42,861 nucleotides of DNA from Bacteroidales bacterium (GCA_035299085.1 DATGXG010000049.1:1-42861); one strand, 5' to 3'. Numbered from the stretch's first letter, positions 25,737-33,407 are shown. Program-made: numbers and translations. The notes: generated from the letters alone by a model not told the origin.

Positions 25737-26969
25737 ATGGCGCTAGTTAACGAAAACTATTTGAAACTGCAGGCGGGATACCTGTTTCCCGAAATCGGCC
25801 GGAGAGTAAGGGAATTTCAGAAAATGCACCCCGAAGCCGATGTGATAAAAATGGGCATCGGTGATGTTACACTGCCCCTTACACCCAGCGTAATTAAAGC
25901 TTTTCATGAAGGCGTGGATGAAATGGCAAAAGCCGAAACCTTCAAAGGATACGGGCCGGAACAGGGTTATGATTTTCTACGTGAAGCCATTGCTAAAACA
26001 GAATACCAGTCGCGCGGCGCAGACATTCATGCCGATGAAATATTCATTTCAGACGGATCAAAATGCGACACTGGAAATATACTCGACATTTTCGGGCTTG
26101 ATAATATTATTGCCGTTCAGGATCCGGTTTACCCGGTTTACGTGGATACAAGCGTGATGGAAGGAAGAACGGGCGAATATTTGCAGAACGGCTATTATAA
26201 GGGACTGGTTTACCTGCCATGCACAGCTGAAAACCATTTTATGCCGGAGTTGCCCAAAGGCAGGGTTGACGTGATTTTCCTGTGTTACCCGAATAATCCG
26301 ACCGGGACAACCGCTTCAAAGCAGGAACTGAAAAAGTGGGTGGATTATGCCCGTGAAAACCGCAGTGTTATTTTATTCGATGCAGCCTATGAAGCTTATA
26401 TCGCTGATGCAGATATTCCGCATTCTATATTTGAAATCGAAGGCGCAAAAGAAGTGGCGATCGAATTCAGGAGTCTGTCGAAAACAGCTGGTTTTACAGG
26501 TACCCGCTGTGCTTACACTGTAATACCCAAAGATCTGATAGCCTACACGGCATCCGGAGAAAAGAAACCACTGTACCCGCTTTGGTTCAGAAGGCATACG
26601 ACCAAATTCAATGGAGTTTCTTACCCGGTTCAAAGAGCCGCTGCTGCTATTTACACTCCCGAAGGCAAAAAGGAGGTTAAGGAAACCATTGCCTATTACA
26701 TGAATAATGCAAAAATCATCAGGGAAAGCCTTGCACAATTAGGGTTCACCGTGTACGGAGGAAAAAATTCACCCTATGTATGGGTGAATTCAGGACGGGG
26801 TATAAAATCATGGGACCTGTTTGACAAGCTGCTGAACGAAGCCAATGTGGTCGGTACTCCGGGTTCAGGCTTCGGACCTTCAGGTGAAGGGTATTTCAGG
26901 TTCTCTTCATTTGCCCGTCATGAAAATGTATTAAAGGCGATGGAGAGACTGAGAAACCTTAAATGGTAA
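25737..26969 (+). CDS. dapL: LL-diaminopimelate aminotransferase
   Basis: A 410-residue fold-type I PLP aminotransferase that makes LL-diaminopimelate directly from tetrahydrodipicolinate, bypassing the acylated intermediates. Features are N-terminal YLFPEIGRR, IGDVTLPLTP, YPNNPTGT (about 184-191), DAAYEAY with PLP-contacting D215 and Y218, and the Schiff-base lysine K249 in SLSKTAGFTGTR. Length matches DapL exactly. It is divergent from the DapF homologue. Its last 11 bp overlap the convergent DUF2007 gene, so the two transcripts are antisense at their 3' ends. Confidence 0.96.
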   Translation: MALVNENYLKLQAGYLFPEIGRRVREFQKMHPEADVIKMGIGDVTLPLTPSVIKAFHEGVDEMAKAETFKGYGPEQGYDFLREAIAKTEYQSRGADIHADEIFISDGSKCDTGNILDIFGLDNIIAVQDPVYPVYVDTSVMEGRTGEYLQNGYYKGLVYLPCTAENHFMPELPKGRVDVIFLCYPNNPTGTTASKQELKKWVDYARENRSVILFDAAYEAYIADADIPHSIFEIEGAKEVAIEFRSLSKTAGFTGTRCAYTVIPKDLIAYTASGEKKPLYPLWFRRHTTKFNGVSYPVQRAAAAIYTPEGKKEVKETIAYYMNNAKIIRESLAQLGFTVYGGKNSPYVWVNSGRGIKSWDLFDKLLNEANVVGTPGSGFGPSGEGYFRFSSFARHENVLKAMERLRNLKW

Positions 26970-27228
26970 ACGACGATTCATCTCCGTTATCCTTTGTCAG
27001 TTCAAGGAATCCTTCAACAACAGGTTTGGCGACCGGCAGATCTTCGGGTTGAACATACACATCAATGGTTGAAGGATTTCCTGCAAAAAAGCCGGATGCC
27101 ACTCCGGATGCAAATTCATCCCTTAACATGGGGATTACTCCAACCTTTTCAAGTTCGGTTTTTAACAGGGCTACATTGATTTCCGTTCCTGTGTAAACGT
27201 GGATCAAATCGGTTTTCTCGTTCATCAT
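26959..27228 (-). CDS. DUF2007 small protein
   Basis: An 89-residue soluble protein with the DUF2007 pattern: a beta strand LIHVYTGTEINVALLKTEL, a central GVIPMLRDE and a C-terminal VYVQPEDLPVAKPVVEGFL. The family is called a putative signal-transducing protein with a ferredoxin-like fold resembling PII-type proteins, but has no firm function. Start is at either of two adjacent ATGs. The stop lies inside the 3' end of dapL on the other strand. Confidence 0.85.
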   Translation of the reverse strand: MMNEKTDLIHVYTGTEINVALLKTELEKVGVIPMLRDEFASGVASGFFAGNPSTIDVYVQPEDLPVAKPVVEGFLELTKDNGDESSFTI

Positions 27229-27404
27229 TTCACATATCTTTCGTAATGTAACAATGCTAAGGACTGATGGTTGAATGGATTCAAGCGAGAAACCAATTCC
27301 TCAAACTGTTGAACGCCTTTCCGGTTCTGTGTTTCCTAAATTATTGCCTTTCTGTTATTTAGATTAGTGGCATGTTTTTTATGCCTTCTCACTAAAAAGG
27401 CATA

Positions 27405-28265
27405 ATGAAAACGATAAATGTAGACGAACAGCAGCCACAGGCACAGCAATTGCCGGGAGAAGAAAGTAAGATGCAACCGCAGCCGGTTTTTGAAAATACA
27501 GATGTGAAAAGTTGTCAGAAACTGGCCGGAAAAGTAGCGTTAGTAACCGGAGGCGACAGCGGTATAGGAAGGGCCGTGGCCGTTCTGTTTGCCAAGGAGG
27601 GCGCCGACGTGGCCATAGTATACCTGAATGAGCATGCCGACGCGGAAGAGACAAAAAAAAATGTTGAAAAGTTTGGCAGAAAATGTGTGACCCTGCCGGG
27701 TGATGTCTCTCATGAAGATTTCTGTAATACCGCTGTTGACCAGGTAATGGCCCAGTTCGGAAGGCTCGATGTATTAGTAAACAATGCGGCCACACAGGTT
27801 GAAAGCAACAGTCTGCTCGAGATCACAACCGAACAACTTACAAGGACTTTTGCAACGAATATCTTTTCCTATTTCTGGTTTACAAAAGCCGCTCTGCCCT
27901 ATTTAAAAGAAGGCAGCTCGGTCATCAACACCACGTCAGTAACAGCTTACAGGGGTAGCGGTCACCTTATGGATTATGCGTCAACTAAAGGAGCTATTGT
28001 AGCCTTCACACGCAGCCTGGCTTCAAACCTTGCACAACAAAAAATAAGGGTAAATGCGGTGGCACCCGGACCTATTTGGACTCCGCTGATCGCAGCTTCA
28101 TTCGAACCTGAAAAAGTGGCAAAATTCGGTGAAAATGTACCTCTCGGGCGTGCAGGTCAGCCGGCCGAAATAGCTCCGAGTTACTTATTCCTGGCCTCGG
28201 AGGATTCTTCGTATATGACGGGACAGGTTCTGCATCCTAACGGTGGAGAAATCATCAATGGATGA
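27405..28265 (+). CDS. SDR-family oxidoreductase (YghA/YhxC-like)
   Basis: A 286-residue classical short-chain dehydrogenase with an N-terminal extension of about 40 residues (rich in Gln and Pro) seen in the YghA/YhxC group. Cofactor motif TGGDSGIGR (48-56), NNAA, catalytic Ser S178 (NTTSV) and YxxxK Y191/K195 (YASTK), then VAPGPIWTPL. Relatives are general-stress oxidoreductases with uncertain substrates. It is followed after 54 bp by the DUF2795 gene, another protein often associated with stress. The 176 bp upstream hold no gene that I can support. Confidence 0.9.
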   Translation: MKTINVDEQQPQAQQLPGEESKMQPQPVFENTDVKSCQKLAGKVALVTGGDSGIGRAVAVLFAKEGADVAIVYLNEHADAEETKKNVEKFGRKCVTLPGDVSHEDFCNTAVDQVMAQFGRLDVLVNNAATQVESNSLLEITTEQLTRTFATNIFSYFWFTKAALPYLKEGSSVINTTSVTAYRGSGHLMDYASTKGAIVAFTRSLASNLAQQKIRVNAVAPGPIWTPLIAASFEPEKVAKFGENVPLGRAGQPAEIAPSYLFLASEDSSYMTGQVLHPNGGEIING

Positions 28266-28303
28266 TAACTATTTTAGAAGCATATTGTTTTAAAATTATA
28301 AAC

Positions 28304-28317
28304 CGTTAAAATTAACG
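28304..28317. promoter_or_regulatory. CGTTAAAATTAACG palindrome just before DUF2795
   Basis: A 6+2+6 perfect inverted repeat ending 2 bp before the ATG at 28320. It could be an operator or could occlude the ribosome site; AT-rich, so chance is possible. Confidence 0.3.
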
Positions 28318-28319
28318 TT

Positions 28320-28514
28320 ATGGCAAGGACAAATGCAGTTGCAATAGAAATACAGAAATTCCTTAAAGGAATGAAATACCCGGCTGGTAAAAACGACCTG
28401 ATTAAACAGGCGAAACAAAATAAAGCCGATAAAGAAGTGATTTCAAGATTGGAAGAACTAAAGGTCGAAAAATTCAAAACCCCCGCCGATGTAAGTAAGG
28501 CGATAGGAGAATAG
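28320..28514 (+). CDS. DUF2795 small protein
   Basis: A 64-residue basic protein matching DUF2795: KFLKGMKYPAGKNDLIKQAKQNKA then VISRLEELKVEKFKTPADVSKAI, predicted helical. Function unknown; members are frequent in Bacteroidota and Actinobacteria and often lie near stress genes. It is co-oriented with the SDR gene 54 bp upstream. The stop is followed directly by T6 and then by the GTTTGAG array. Confidence 0.85.
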   Translation: MARTNAVAIEIQKFLKGMKYPAGKNDLIKQAKQNKADKEVISRLEELKVEKFKTPADVSKAIGE

Positions 28515-28520
28515 TTTTTT

Positions 28521-28594
28521 GTTTGAGGTTTGATGTTTGATGTTTGTTTGCGTCAACGTCAAATCTCAAACCTCAAACTCTTCAAACTTCAAAC
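28521..28594. repeat. Inverted pair of 7-bp arrays GTTTGAG / CTCAAAC
   Basis: Units GTTTGAG, GTTTGAT, GTTTGAT and partial GTTTG at 28521-28546 face units CTCAAAC, CTCAAAC, TTCAAAC and TTCAAAC at 28565-28594. The arms are reverse complements and could form a hairpin. The same unit family recurs at 29222-29263 and 32874-32893. Confidence 0.8.
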
Positions 28595-28596
28595 TG

Positions 28597-28694
28597 TGCT
28601 AGGCGAAGTCTGTGACTTCGTCTATACGTAATTGACAGTTAATTAAAAAATTAATAAGGTTCCGTTCAGACGAAGTTGGAAACTTCGCCTAGCA
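28597..28694. repeat. 27-nt inverted repeat with nested hairpins (AACTTCGCCTAGCA)
   Basis: Left arm 28597-28623 and right arm 28668-28694 match as an inverted repeat at 11 bp on each side of a 5-nt mismatched centre. Each arm is itself a small hairpin (CGAAGT..ACTTCG). The 44-nt spacer is AT-rich. It lies between convergent DUF2795 and YdeI-like genes, so a bidirectional terminator or REP-like element is plausible. Confidence 0.8.
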
Positions 28695-28708
28695 TTTTCG
28701 TGAAAAGA

Positions 28709-29206
28709 TTAAAAATCAAACTTCTTCCTGTTCACAGGAATCCTTACATCCCGGATTCCTCTTTTTAGCTGTACGATAACATCGTTAGTATTCCTCAGTA
28801 ACACTTCCTCATTTTTAAGCCTGTGCAGGTAGCTGAGAATATCCCTTTTCCTGGCTGGCGTAAGAAGGTTAAAGTTTTCTTCTAATCCGTTCTGCTGAAG
28901 ATAATCCGCCAACACCGGGTGCATCGGGTATTCCTGCTTTTTTACAATTTCTGTATCCTGTTCGATTTCAAAATGGGCAACACTACCAACCGCCGTCTTT
29001 CCGCCCTTCATCATGATAAGATTCACGAACAACCTGTAGGGAGCGCCTTTAACCGGCACAAGCGATTTCCTGAAATCAAAGCCGTTGATTTTGCCTTTAA
29101 TCCGGATATAGCCCTTTTCTTTTGGCATCCTGGCTGTAATCTCGTCAGGCACGTCAACACACCAGTTTACATCTACTTTGTATATTTCCGCACTGAATCT
29201 AATCAT
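28709..29206 (-). CDS. YdeI/OmpD-associated-like protein with DUF1905 domain
   Basis: A 165-residue protein. The N-terminal half (about 1-85) is a DUF1905 barrel (RFSAEIYKVDVNWCVDVPDE, then GKINGFDFRKSLVPV). The C-terminal half is the bacteriocin-protection YdeI-like region with LTPARKRDILSYLHRLK. In other bacteria related proteins are named for protection against small cationic peptides; function here is unknown. I chose ATG 29206 because the upstream TTG in frame lies in a repeat. It is co-oriented with the amidotransferase gene, separated by a CAAACCT array. Confidence 0.85.
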   Translation of the reverse strand: MIRFSAEIYKVDVNWCVDVPDEITARMPKEKGYIRIKGKINGFDFRKSLVPVKGAPYRLFVNLIMMKGGKTAVGSVAHFEIEQDTEIVKKQEYPMHPVLADYLQQNGLEENFNLLTPARKRDILSYLHRLKNEEVLLRNTNDVIVQLKRGIRDVRIPVNRKKFDF

Positions 29207-29221
29207 TGAACCGTTAAATAA

Positions 29222-29263
29222 CCTCAAACATCAAATTTCAAACCTCAAACTTCAAACCTCAAA
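29222..29263. repeat. 7-bp tandem array NNTCAAA across an amidotransferase stop
   Basis: Six uninterrupted 7-bp units (CCTCAAA, CATCAAA, TTTCAAA, CCTCAAA, CTTCAAA, CCTCAAA). The array contains the stop codon of the minus-strand amidotransferase gene (29245-29247) and encodes its last residues LRFEV. Confidence 0.85.
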
Positions 29264-29940
29264 CCATCCAAAATGCCAAACATGATCCGGTTGTTTGCTT
29301 TTATTTGATGCATCCCTGACCGTATCTCATTTTCACTCTGAACAAATTTGCCGGGAATGAGTTCATGTCTGCCGTTTTCCAGCATGGCCGACAGGCTTTC
29401 CTCTGTCACTTCAAAGTGGAATTGTATTCCAATAACCCTTTTACCAAATATGAAAAGTTGGTTATTGCAACCCTCCGAAAACACCAGGTTCCGGGCTTTT
29501 CCGGGCAGATCGAATGTATCTCCATGCCAGTGGAAAACCGGTGTTTCATGCGGCATATCGCTCAATAAGGATTCACGAATGCCTTCATCGTTCAGTTTCA
29601 CATTAAACCAGCCAATCTCCTTTTCTTTATTGGGATATACTTTTGCACCCAGGCATTCGGCTATCATCTGGGCACCCAGGCAAATACCAAGCACTATTTT
29701 TCCTGCGCCAATTGCTTCATTTATGAATGATTTTTCTCCGGTAAGCCATGGGTATTGTGCTTCATCATAAACTCCCATTGGTCCGCCCATAATGATGAGC
29801 CAGTCGAAATCATCTATACCGGGTAAAGTCTCGTTCATATAAAACCTCGTCCTGCTTACCGTCAGGTCATTCACCCTGCACCAATCCCTTATACAGCCTT
29901 CTTCTTCGAAAGCGACATGCTGGAGTATATGTATTTTCAT
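29245..29940 (-). CDS. Class I glutamine amidotransferase-like protein
   Basis: A 231-residue stand-alone GATase1 domain of the GMP-synthase-like group. The nucleophile is C87 in GICLGAQ and the dyad is H175 and E177 in QFHFEVT, all intact, so glutamine or gamma-glutamyl hydrolysis is expected. No synthetase partner is adjacent; stand-alone members include gamma-glutamyl peptide hydrolases. The final residues come from a CAAACCT array. The upstream side holds a 10-bp tandem array immediately beyond the start codon. Confidence 0.88.
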   Translation of the reverse strand: MKIHILQHVAFEEEGCIRDWCRVNDLTVSRTRFYMNETLPGIDDFDWLIIMGGPMGVYDEAQYPWLTGEKSFINEAIGAGKIVLGICLGAQMIAECLGAKVYPNKEKEIGWFNVKLNDEGIRESLLSDMPHETPVFHWHGDTFDLPGKARNLVFSEGCNNQLFIFGKRVIGIQFHFEVTEESLSAMLENGRHELIPGKFVQSENEIRSGMHQIKANNRIMFGILDGLRFEV

Positions 29941-29960
29941 TAATCTGAGTTACGTAGTTT

Positions 29961-30040
29961 CAAATTGTTCCAAATTGTTCCAAATTGTTCCAAATTGTTC
30001 CAAATTGTTCCAAATTGTTTCATATTGTTTCATATTGTTC
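29961..30040. repeat. Eight-copy 10-bp tandem repeat CAAATTGTTC
   Basis: Eight head-to-tail 10-bp units, the first five identical and the last three with one or two changes (CAAATTGTTT, CATATTGTTT, CATATTGTTC). The A/T tracts recur once per helical turn, so intrinsic bending is likely. It lies 20 bp upstream of the amidotransferase start. Confidence 0.9.
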
Positions 30041-30060
30041 ATGCTGAATTATAATAAATT

Positions 30061-30110
30061 GAAACAACCTTGAAACAACCTTTAAACAACCTTTAAACAA
30101 CCTTTAAACA
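30061..30110. repeat. 11-bp tandem repeat RAAACAACCTT
   Basis: Four full units and a partial fifth (GAAACAACCTT twice, TAAACAACCTT twice, TAAACAA). The GAAACAA core is the reverse complement of TTGTTTC in the preceding 10-bp array, so the pair forms an inverted arrangement. It starts where the minus-strand PLD gene ends (stop at 30116-30118). Confidence 0.85.
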
Positions 30111-30115
30111 AAAAT

Positions 30116-30631
30116 TCAGGCGATCGGATCCCCGCAAAAGCTCCTCCGCTTGCAGGTTTTGCAGAACTTACCCATCCATACGGCATCAAACTGGTTCATG
30201 ATGGCCTCCACAAAATCCGGATCGGTAGTTACAAATCCCGATTCGAAATTCCGTGTTCCGGAACCCTTCATTCCCAATCCTGCACCAGTAAGATTTGCAG
30301 AACCGCAATATGCAAATCTGCCGTCAATAATAATCTGTTTGAAATGAACCCGGGGACATAACTGCCTTTCCATGTTGTCCCAGAGCCTGGGGAACACGTC
30401 AAAACTTTTCCTGAAAGCCGGCCCCGGCTCTTTGGCATGCAATAACCGGATGGCTACTTTCCTTTTGAGAAGATGGTCAAGCACGTGAAGAAACGACTTT
30501 ACCGATCCTTTGAAATGCACATGAAGATCTTTGATATCTGCCGTCCCGATCCACACAAATGACGACGCCTCCTGCACCGGTTCAATAACCAGCTTGTAAA
30601 GCTTTTCATTTGTAATAAAGCGCGTTGTCAT
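30116..30631 (-). CDS. Phospholipase D-like protein with a single HKD motif
   Basis: A 171-residue cytoplasmic protein with one HxKx4D motif, H96-K98-D103 (HFKQIIID), followed by GSANLTGAGLG, typical of PLD-superfamily nucleases and transferases. Single-HKD members usually act as dimers. The C-terminus has a compact Cys cluster C157, C160 and C166 (CKTCKRRSFC) that could bind zinc and contact nucleic acid. No signal peptide. No restriction, helicase or toxin partner is adjacent. Family-level function only; a nuclease is the best guess. Confidence 0.8.
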   Translation of the reverse strand: MTTRFITNEKLYKLVIEPVQEASSFVWIGTADIKDLHVHFKGSVKSFLHVLDHLLKRKVAIRLLHAKEPGPAFRKSFDVFPRLWDNMERQLCPRVHFKQIIIDGRFAYCGSANLTGAGLGMKGSGTRNFESGFVTTDPDFVEAIMNQFDAVWMGKFCKTCKRRSFCGDPIA

Positions 30632-30640
30632 TTCATTGAC

Positions 30641-30658
30641 CCCGGCCTGAAGGCCGGG
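30641..30658 (-). terminator. CCCGGCC hairpin directly after the GH39 stop
   Basis: CCCGGCCT / AGGCCGGG, 8-bp GC-rich stem with a 2-nt centre (effectively a 4-nt loop TTCA on the minus strand), starting 1-2 nt after the GH39 TAG stop (30660-30662). No strong T run follows, so it may be a Rho-independent-like or mRNA-stabilising hairpin. Confidence 0.6.
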
Positions 30659-30659
30659 T

Positions 30660-32246
30660 CTATTTAACCTTTACCAGGTTCACCAAAAATACATCATTCT
30701 CCCTCACCGGAATCTCACGTGAAAATTTTCCATCGGCTCCGATTGTTATCAACTCTGTTACAACAGGACCCCCGTCGTTTTGTTTTTTAATGTAATTTAC
30801 CTGGACTTTTGAAAGCTGTGAGGGCCTGTCCAACAAGTAATAGCTTGTATAGGCATCGTTTACTTTATACCCCGTCTGGTATAATTCAAGCATATATGAA
30901 CCGGCCGGTACGTTAGCAATTTCTACTTTTACATTTCCTTTTGATTTGGCAGGCAGATCACGAATATAAAAATCCTGGTTATTCGTTGAATCCGGCAGTG
31001 TATAAGTATAATCCCAGAAAAGCAGCTGGACATTACCGCCTTGATCACGCGTAGCCCAGGATGCCGAATCAGCATTTACAAGCTCTGTATTGCCCAGTTT
31101 ATTCATGTAAGCATAGGCATAAAAGGCAGGTTTTTTGATTCCCTGGTAATTCACCAGTCCAAACCCTCCGTGGAAAGGGGTGAAACGTGGACCCGGCTCC
31201 TCAAAGATATCGGTAAATACCCAGTACGACATGGAATTGGGCGCATCACCAACCTGCTTCAGTTTTTGCAGAATATACGGCGCCTCATGATAGCTGTCAT
31301 GTATCGGATCAGCAGGGGTATACGATGAACTCCATTCGGTATAATGCAGCTCCAGCGATGGCATCGTCGAATGAGCAATCTGGCTTCTGGATCTCAGGAC
31401 ATCACCACTGACACTCATTGGATTTTTATCAAGAACGGTTCCTGTCGAGCCGTATTCATCTAGGTAACCTTGTCTGACGCCATATGCATGGGTACTGATA
31501 AAATCAAGGGGCAGGTTATTTTTTCTGCAAAATTCAATTGTTTCAGGTACCCAGCCAGCACCAGCCGTGGCAGGTCCGCCTACCCTGTAATCCTTGTTCA
31601 CGCTCTTGATTGCCTGAACCGTATACTGGTACAGTTTAAAATATTCAGCCTGCGTGCTCGACCAGAAGCCAGGAGAAAGGTTGGGTTCATTCCAGACTTC
31701 GAAATACCATGTTTTCACTTCATCCGCACCATAACGTTCGGTATAATGCTGTGTAAGAGCTTTGATCAGGCCGGCCCACTGATCGTAATCCTTTGGTGGA
31801 GTCACATTCCCTTTCCACCAGAAAATGGTTTCTTTTCCGCTTGCCAGTGCCGACGGCATAAAACCAAGTTCCACGAACGGTTTCATGCCTATGCTTAAGA
31901 TATAATCGTAGAGCACGTCTATGTATTGGAAATTATAAACGGGCTTCCCCTGGCGGTCGTAGGAGAATACTCCCATGTCATCGGAAAGCAGGCCGTGCAT
32001 GCGGATAAACTTGAAATCGCAAACTTTTTTCACTTCGGCAAGCTGTTGCTGCCAGTCGGCCCTTAAGCCTTCATTTGCCCGTCCCGCACCGATGCATTCC
32101 TTGAACATGGTACTCATAGGACCTTTCACCTGGTTGAAATCAACACTGATAATCTTCTGAGGAACCGGTGCAACTGGTTTGCGTTTTTGTGCATTTACTG
32201 AAATGGTCATGCTTACCAGCATGATAAAGAGGAAAATAATTTTCAT
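30660..32246 (-). CDS. Secreted GH39-type glycoside hydrolase (beta-xylosidase-like)
   Basis: A 528-residue protein with a signal peptide (about 1-19). The TIM barrel shows the acid/base Glu E187 in VWNEPN and the nucleophile Glu E304 in HYTEWSSSY, the arrangement of retaining GH39 enzymes such as beta-1,4-xylosidases. A C-terminal beta-sandwich (about 400-528) is as usual. Predicted periplasmic or surface. No SusCD pair or sugar regulator is nearby. The upstream region carries CAAAC-type spacer sequence. Substrate not provable from sequence; xylo-oligosaccharide is the default. Confidence 0.88.
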   Translation of the reverse strand: MKIIFLFIMLVSMTISVNAQKRKPVAPVPQKIISVDFNQVKGPMSTMFKECIGAGRANEGLRADWQQQLAEVKKVCDFKFIRMHGLLSDDMGVFSYDRQGKPVYNFQYIDVLYDYILSIGMKPFVELGFMPSALASGKETIFWWKGNVTPPKDYDQWAGLIKALTQHYTERYGADEVKTWYFEVWNEPNLSPGFWSSTQAEYFKLYQYTVQAIKSVNKDYRVGGPATAGAGWVPETIEFCRKNNLPLDFISTHAYGVRQGYLDEYGSTGTVLDKNPMSVSGDVLRSRSQIAHSTMPSLELHYTEWSSSYTPADPIHDSYHEAPYILQKLKQVGDAPNSMSYWVFTDIFEEPGPRFTPFHGGFGLVNYQGIKKPAFYAYAYMNKLGNTELVNADSASWATRDQGGNVQLLFWDYTYTLPDSTNNQDFYIRDLPAKSKGNVKVEIANVPAGSYMLELYQTGYKVNDAYTSYYLLDRPSQLSKVQVNYIKKQNDGGPVVTELITIGADGKFSREIPVRENDVFLVNLVKVK

Positions 32247-32355
32247 GATTAACTATATTTTTCAGGGATAAATATAACTACGAATGAACAATTTCAAACA
32301 ACATGAAACCATATGAAAAGAATTCAAACCAATTCAACGGTTCGATTTAACGCAC

Positions 32356-32375
32356 AGACGCAATATATTGCGTCT
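32356..32375. repeat. AGACGCAATATATTGCGTCT palindrome (third GAGACGC copy)
   Basis: A perfect 20-nt palindrome 3 bp after the stop codon of the DUF4440-like gene; the minus-strand text reads TAG-TAGAGACGC. Related copies are at 20742-20765 and 20808-20827. Terminator role likely. Confidence 0.8.
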
Positions 32376-32378
32376 CTA

Positions 32379-32816
32379 CTAATCCCACACGTATCTCCAG
32401 GTCCCGTCAGGTTGTCTCCTCCACACCGTATGAAACACCCCTTTAAACACGGATGTATCTCCTGAGTCGCTTACCACAACCCATTTGTATTTGCCGTAGG
32501 TGTATGCCAGGGTTCCGTCACCTGAGGTTTCAATAAAATCGGGAGTCCATGATACGCTTGCGTTGCCCTGGTTCCTGGCTTTGTAGTATTGCCGGATATT
32601 TTCTTTTCCTTTAATCACTGTATCGTTGGCCCGCTTGATCACAGCGCTGTCATCGGCATAATACCAGAAAGCCTCTTCAATGCTTTTTTCAGCCGTCATT
32701 TTTTCAAAGGCTTTTTCGGTGTTATAAACCTGTGTTTTTAATTCTTCAACACCCGGTTTTTGATTGCATGAAGCCAAAATCAATATGGCAGCAGCAGAAT
32801 AAAGGATTGATTTCAT
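32379..32816 (-). CDS. DUF4440/SnoaL-like lipoprotein
   Basis: A 145-residue lipoprotein: signal peptide MKSILYSAAAILILASC with the lipid Cys at the end, then an NTF2-like cone domain (EEAFWYYADDSAVIKRANDT, GKENIRQYYK, TYGKYKWVV, HTVWRRQPDGTWRYVWD), the DUF4440 pattern. The fold binds small ligands or acts as an accessory domain; no catalytic residues can be named. Start at ATG 32816 matches the signal peptide; an ATG five codons upstream is possible. The stop sits next to the third GAGACGC palindrome. Confidence 0.82.
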   Translation of the reverse strand: MKSILYSAAAILILASCNQKPGVEELKTQVYNTEKAFEKMTAEKSIEEAFWYYADDSAVIKRANDTVIKGKENIRQYYKARNQGNASVSWTPDFIETSGDGTLAYTYGKYKWVVVSDSGDTSVFKGVFHTVWRRQPDGTWRYVWD

Positions 32817-32873
32817 ATGTTGAGTAGTCATTTTTAACGTGTGAAACCGGGCAATGGACGCATCTGAACTGTT

Positions 32874-32893
32874 TCAAACCTCAAACCTCAAAC
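32874..32893. repeat. 7-bp array TCAAACC after the VOC gene
   Basis: Three units TCAAACC, TCAAACC and TCAAAC ending 2 bp from the VOC stop (32896-32898). Same unit as the arrays at 28521-28594 and 29222-29263. Confidence 0.8.
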
Positions 32894-32895
32894 AA

Positions 32896-33255
32896 TTACG
32901 GTTCCCACAGTTCAATCTTATTTCCTTCCGGATCAAGGATGTGAACGAACTTCCCGTATTCGTAGGATTGAATGGAGTCGAGGACAGTCACCTCTTCCTT
33001 TTTTAGATCTTCGACGAGAGATTCTATGTTTTCGACCCTGAAATTGATCATAAAGTCCTTCCCCGATGGCTCAAAGTAATTGGTATCGGCAGGGAACGGA
33101 CTCCAGAGAGTATACCCGCCTTTATCCTGTGGCCATTCAAACATGGTCCCGAACGATTCCATATTGAAACCAAGATGGATTTTATACCATTCTTTAAGTT
33201 TTTCAGGATCTTTGCATTTAAAGAAAATGCCGCCAATTCCAATCACTCGTTTCAT
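32896..33255 (-). CDS. VOC-family (glyoxalase/bleomycin resistance fold) protein
   Basis: A 119-residue single VOC domain with two beta-alpha-beta-beta-beta modules: IGGIFFKCKDPEKLKEWYK at the start and FRVENIESLVEDLKK..LDPEGNKIELWEP at the end. The final E of KIELWEP and the early region are usual metal-ligand positions, but the first-half His/Gln ligand is not obvious. Substrate unknown; such proteins include dioxygenases, isomerases and resistance binders. Length is normal. The next gene downstream, the DUF4440-like lipoprotein, is on the same strand. Confidence 0.87.
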   Translation of the reverse strand: MKRVIGIGGIFFKCKDPEKLKEWYKIHLGFNMESFGTMFEWPQDKGGYTLWSPFPADTNYFEPSGKDFMINFRVENIESLVEDLKKEEVTVLDSIQSYEYGKFVHILDPEGNKIELWEP

Positions 33256-33360
33256 AAAAGATTTTTAGCATTAAACAAGTTTAGAACTCTTGTTGCTTCA
33301 GCATGTCCCTCGATCGTTCACATGAAACAATCTGAAACAACATCAAACATTAAACTTCAT

Positions 33361-33406
33361 GGTTCGACGGGCTCACCAACCGAATGGTTCGGCAGGCTCA
33401 CCAACC
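33361..33406. repeat. Direct repeat GGTTCGRCRGGCTCACCAACC x2
   Basis: Two 21-bp copies (33361-33381 and 33386-33406) with two differences and a 4-bp spacer, ending 1 bp before the GH5 stop codon complement (33408-33410). GGTT and AACC ends make each copy weakly palindromic. Intergenic, no coding potential. Confidence 0.8.
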
Positions 33407-33407
33407 G

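Noticed and set aside
29961..30110. CRISPR-like tandem repeats
   Set aside because: Units are only 10-11 bp with no spacers and no cas genes nearby.
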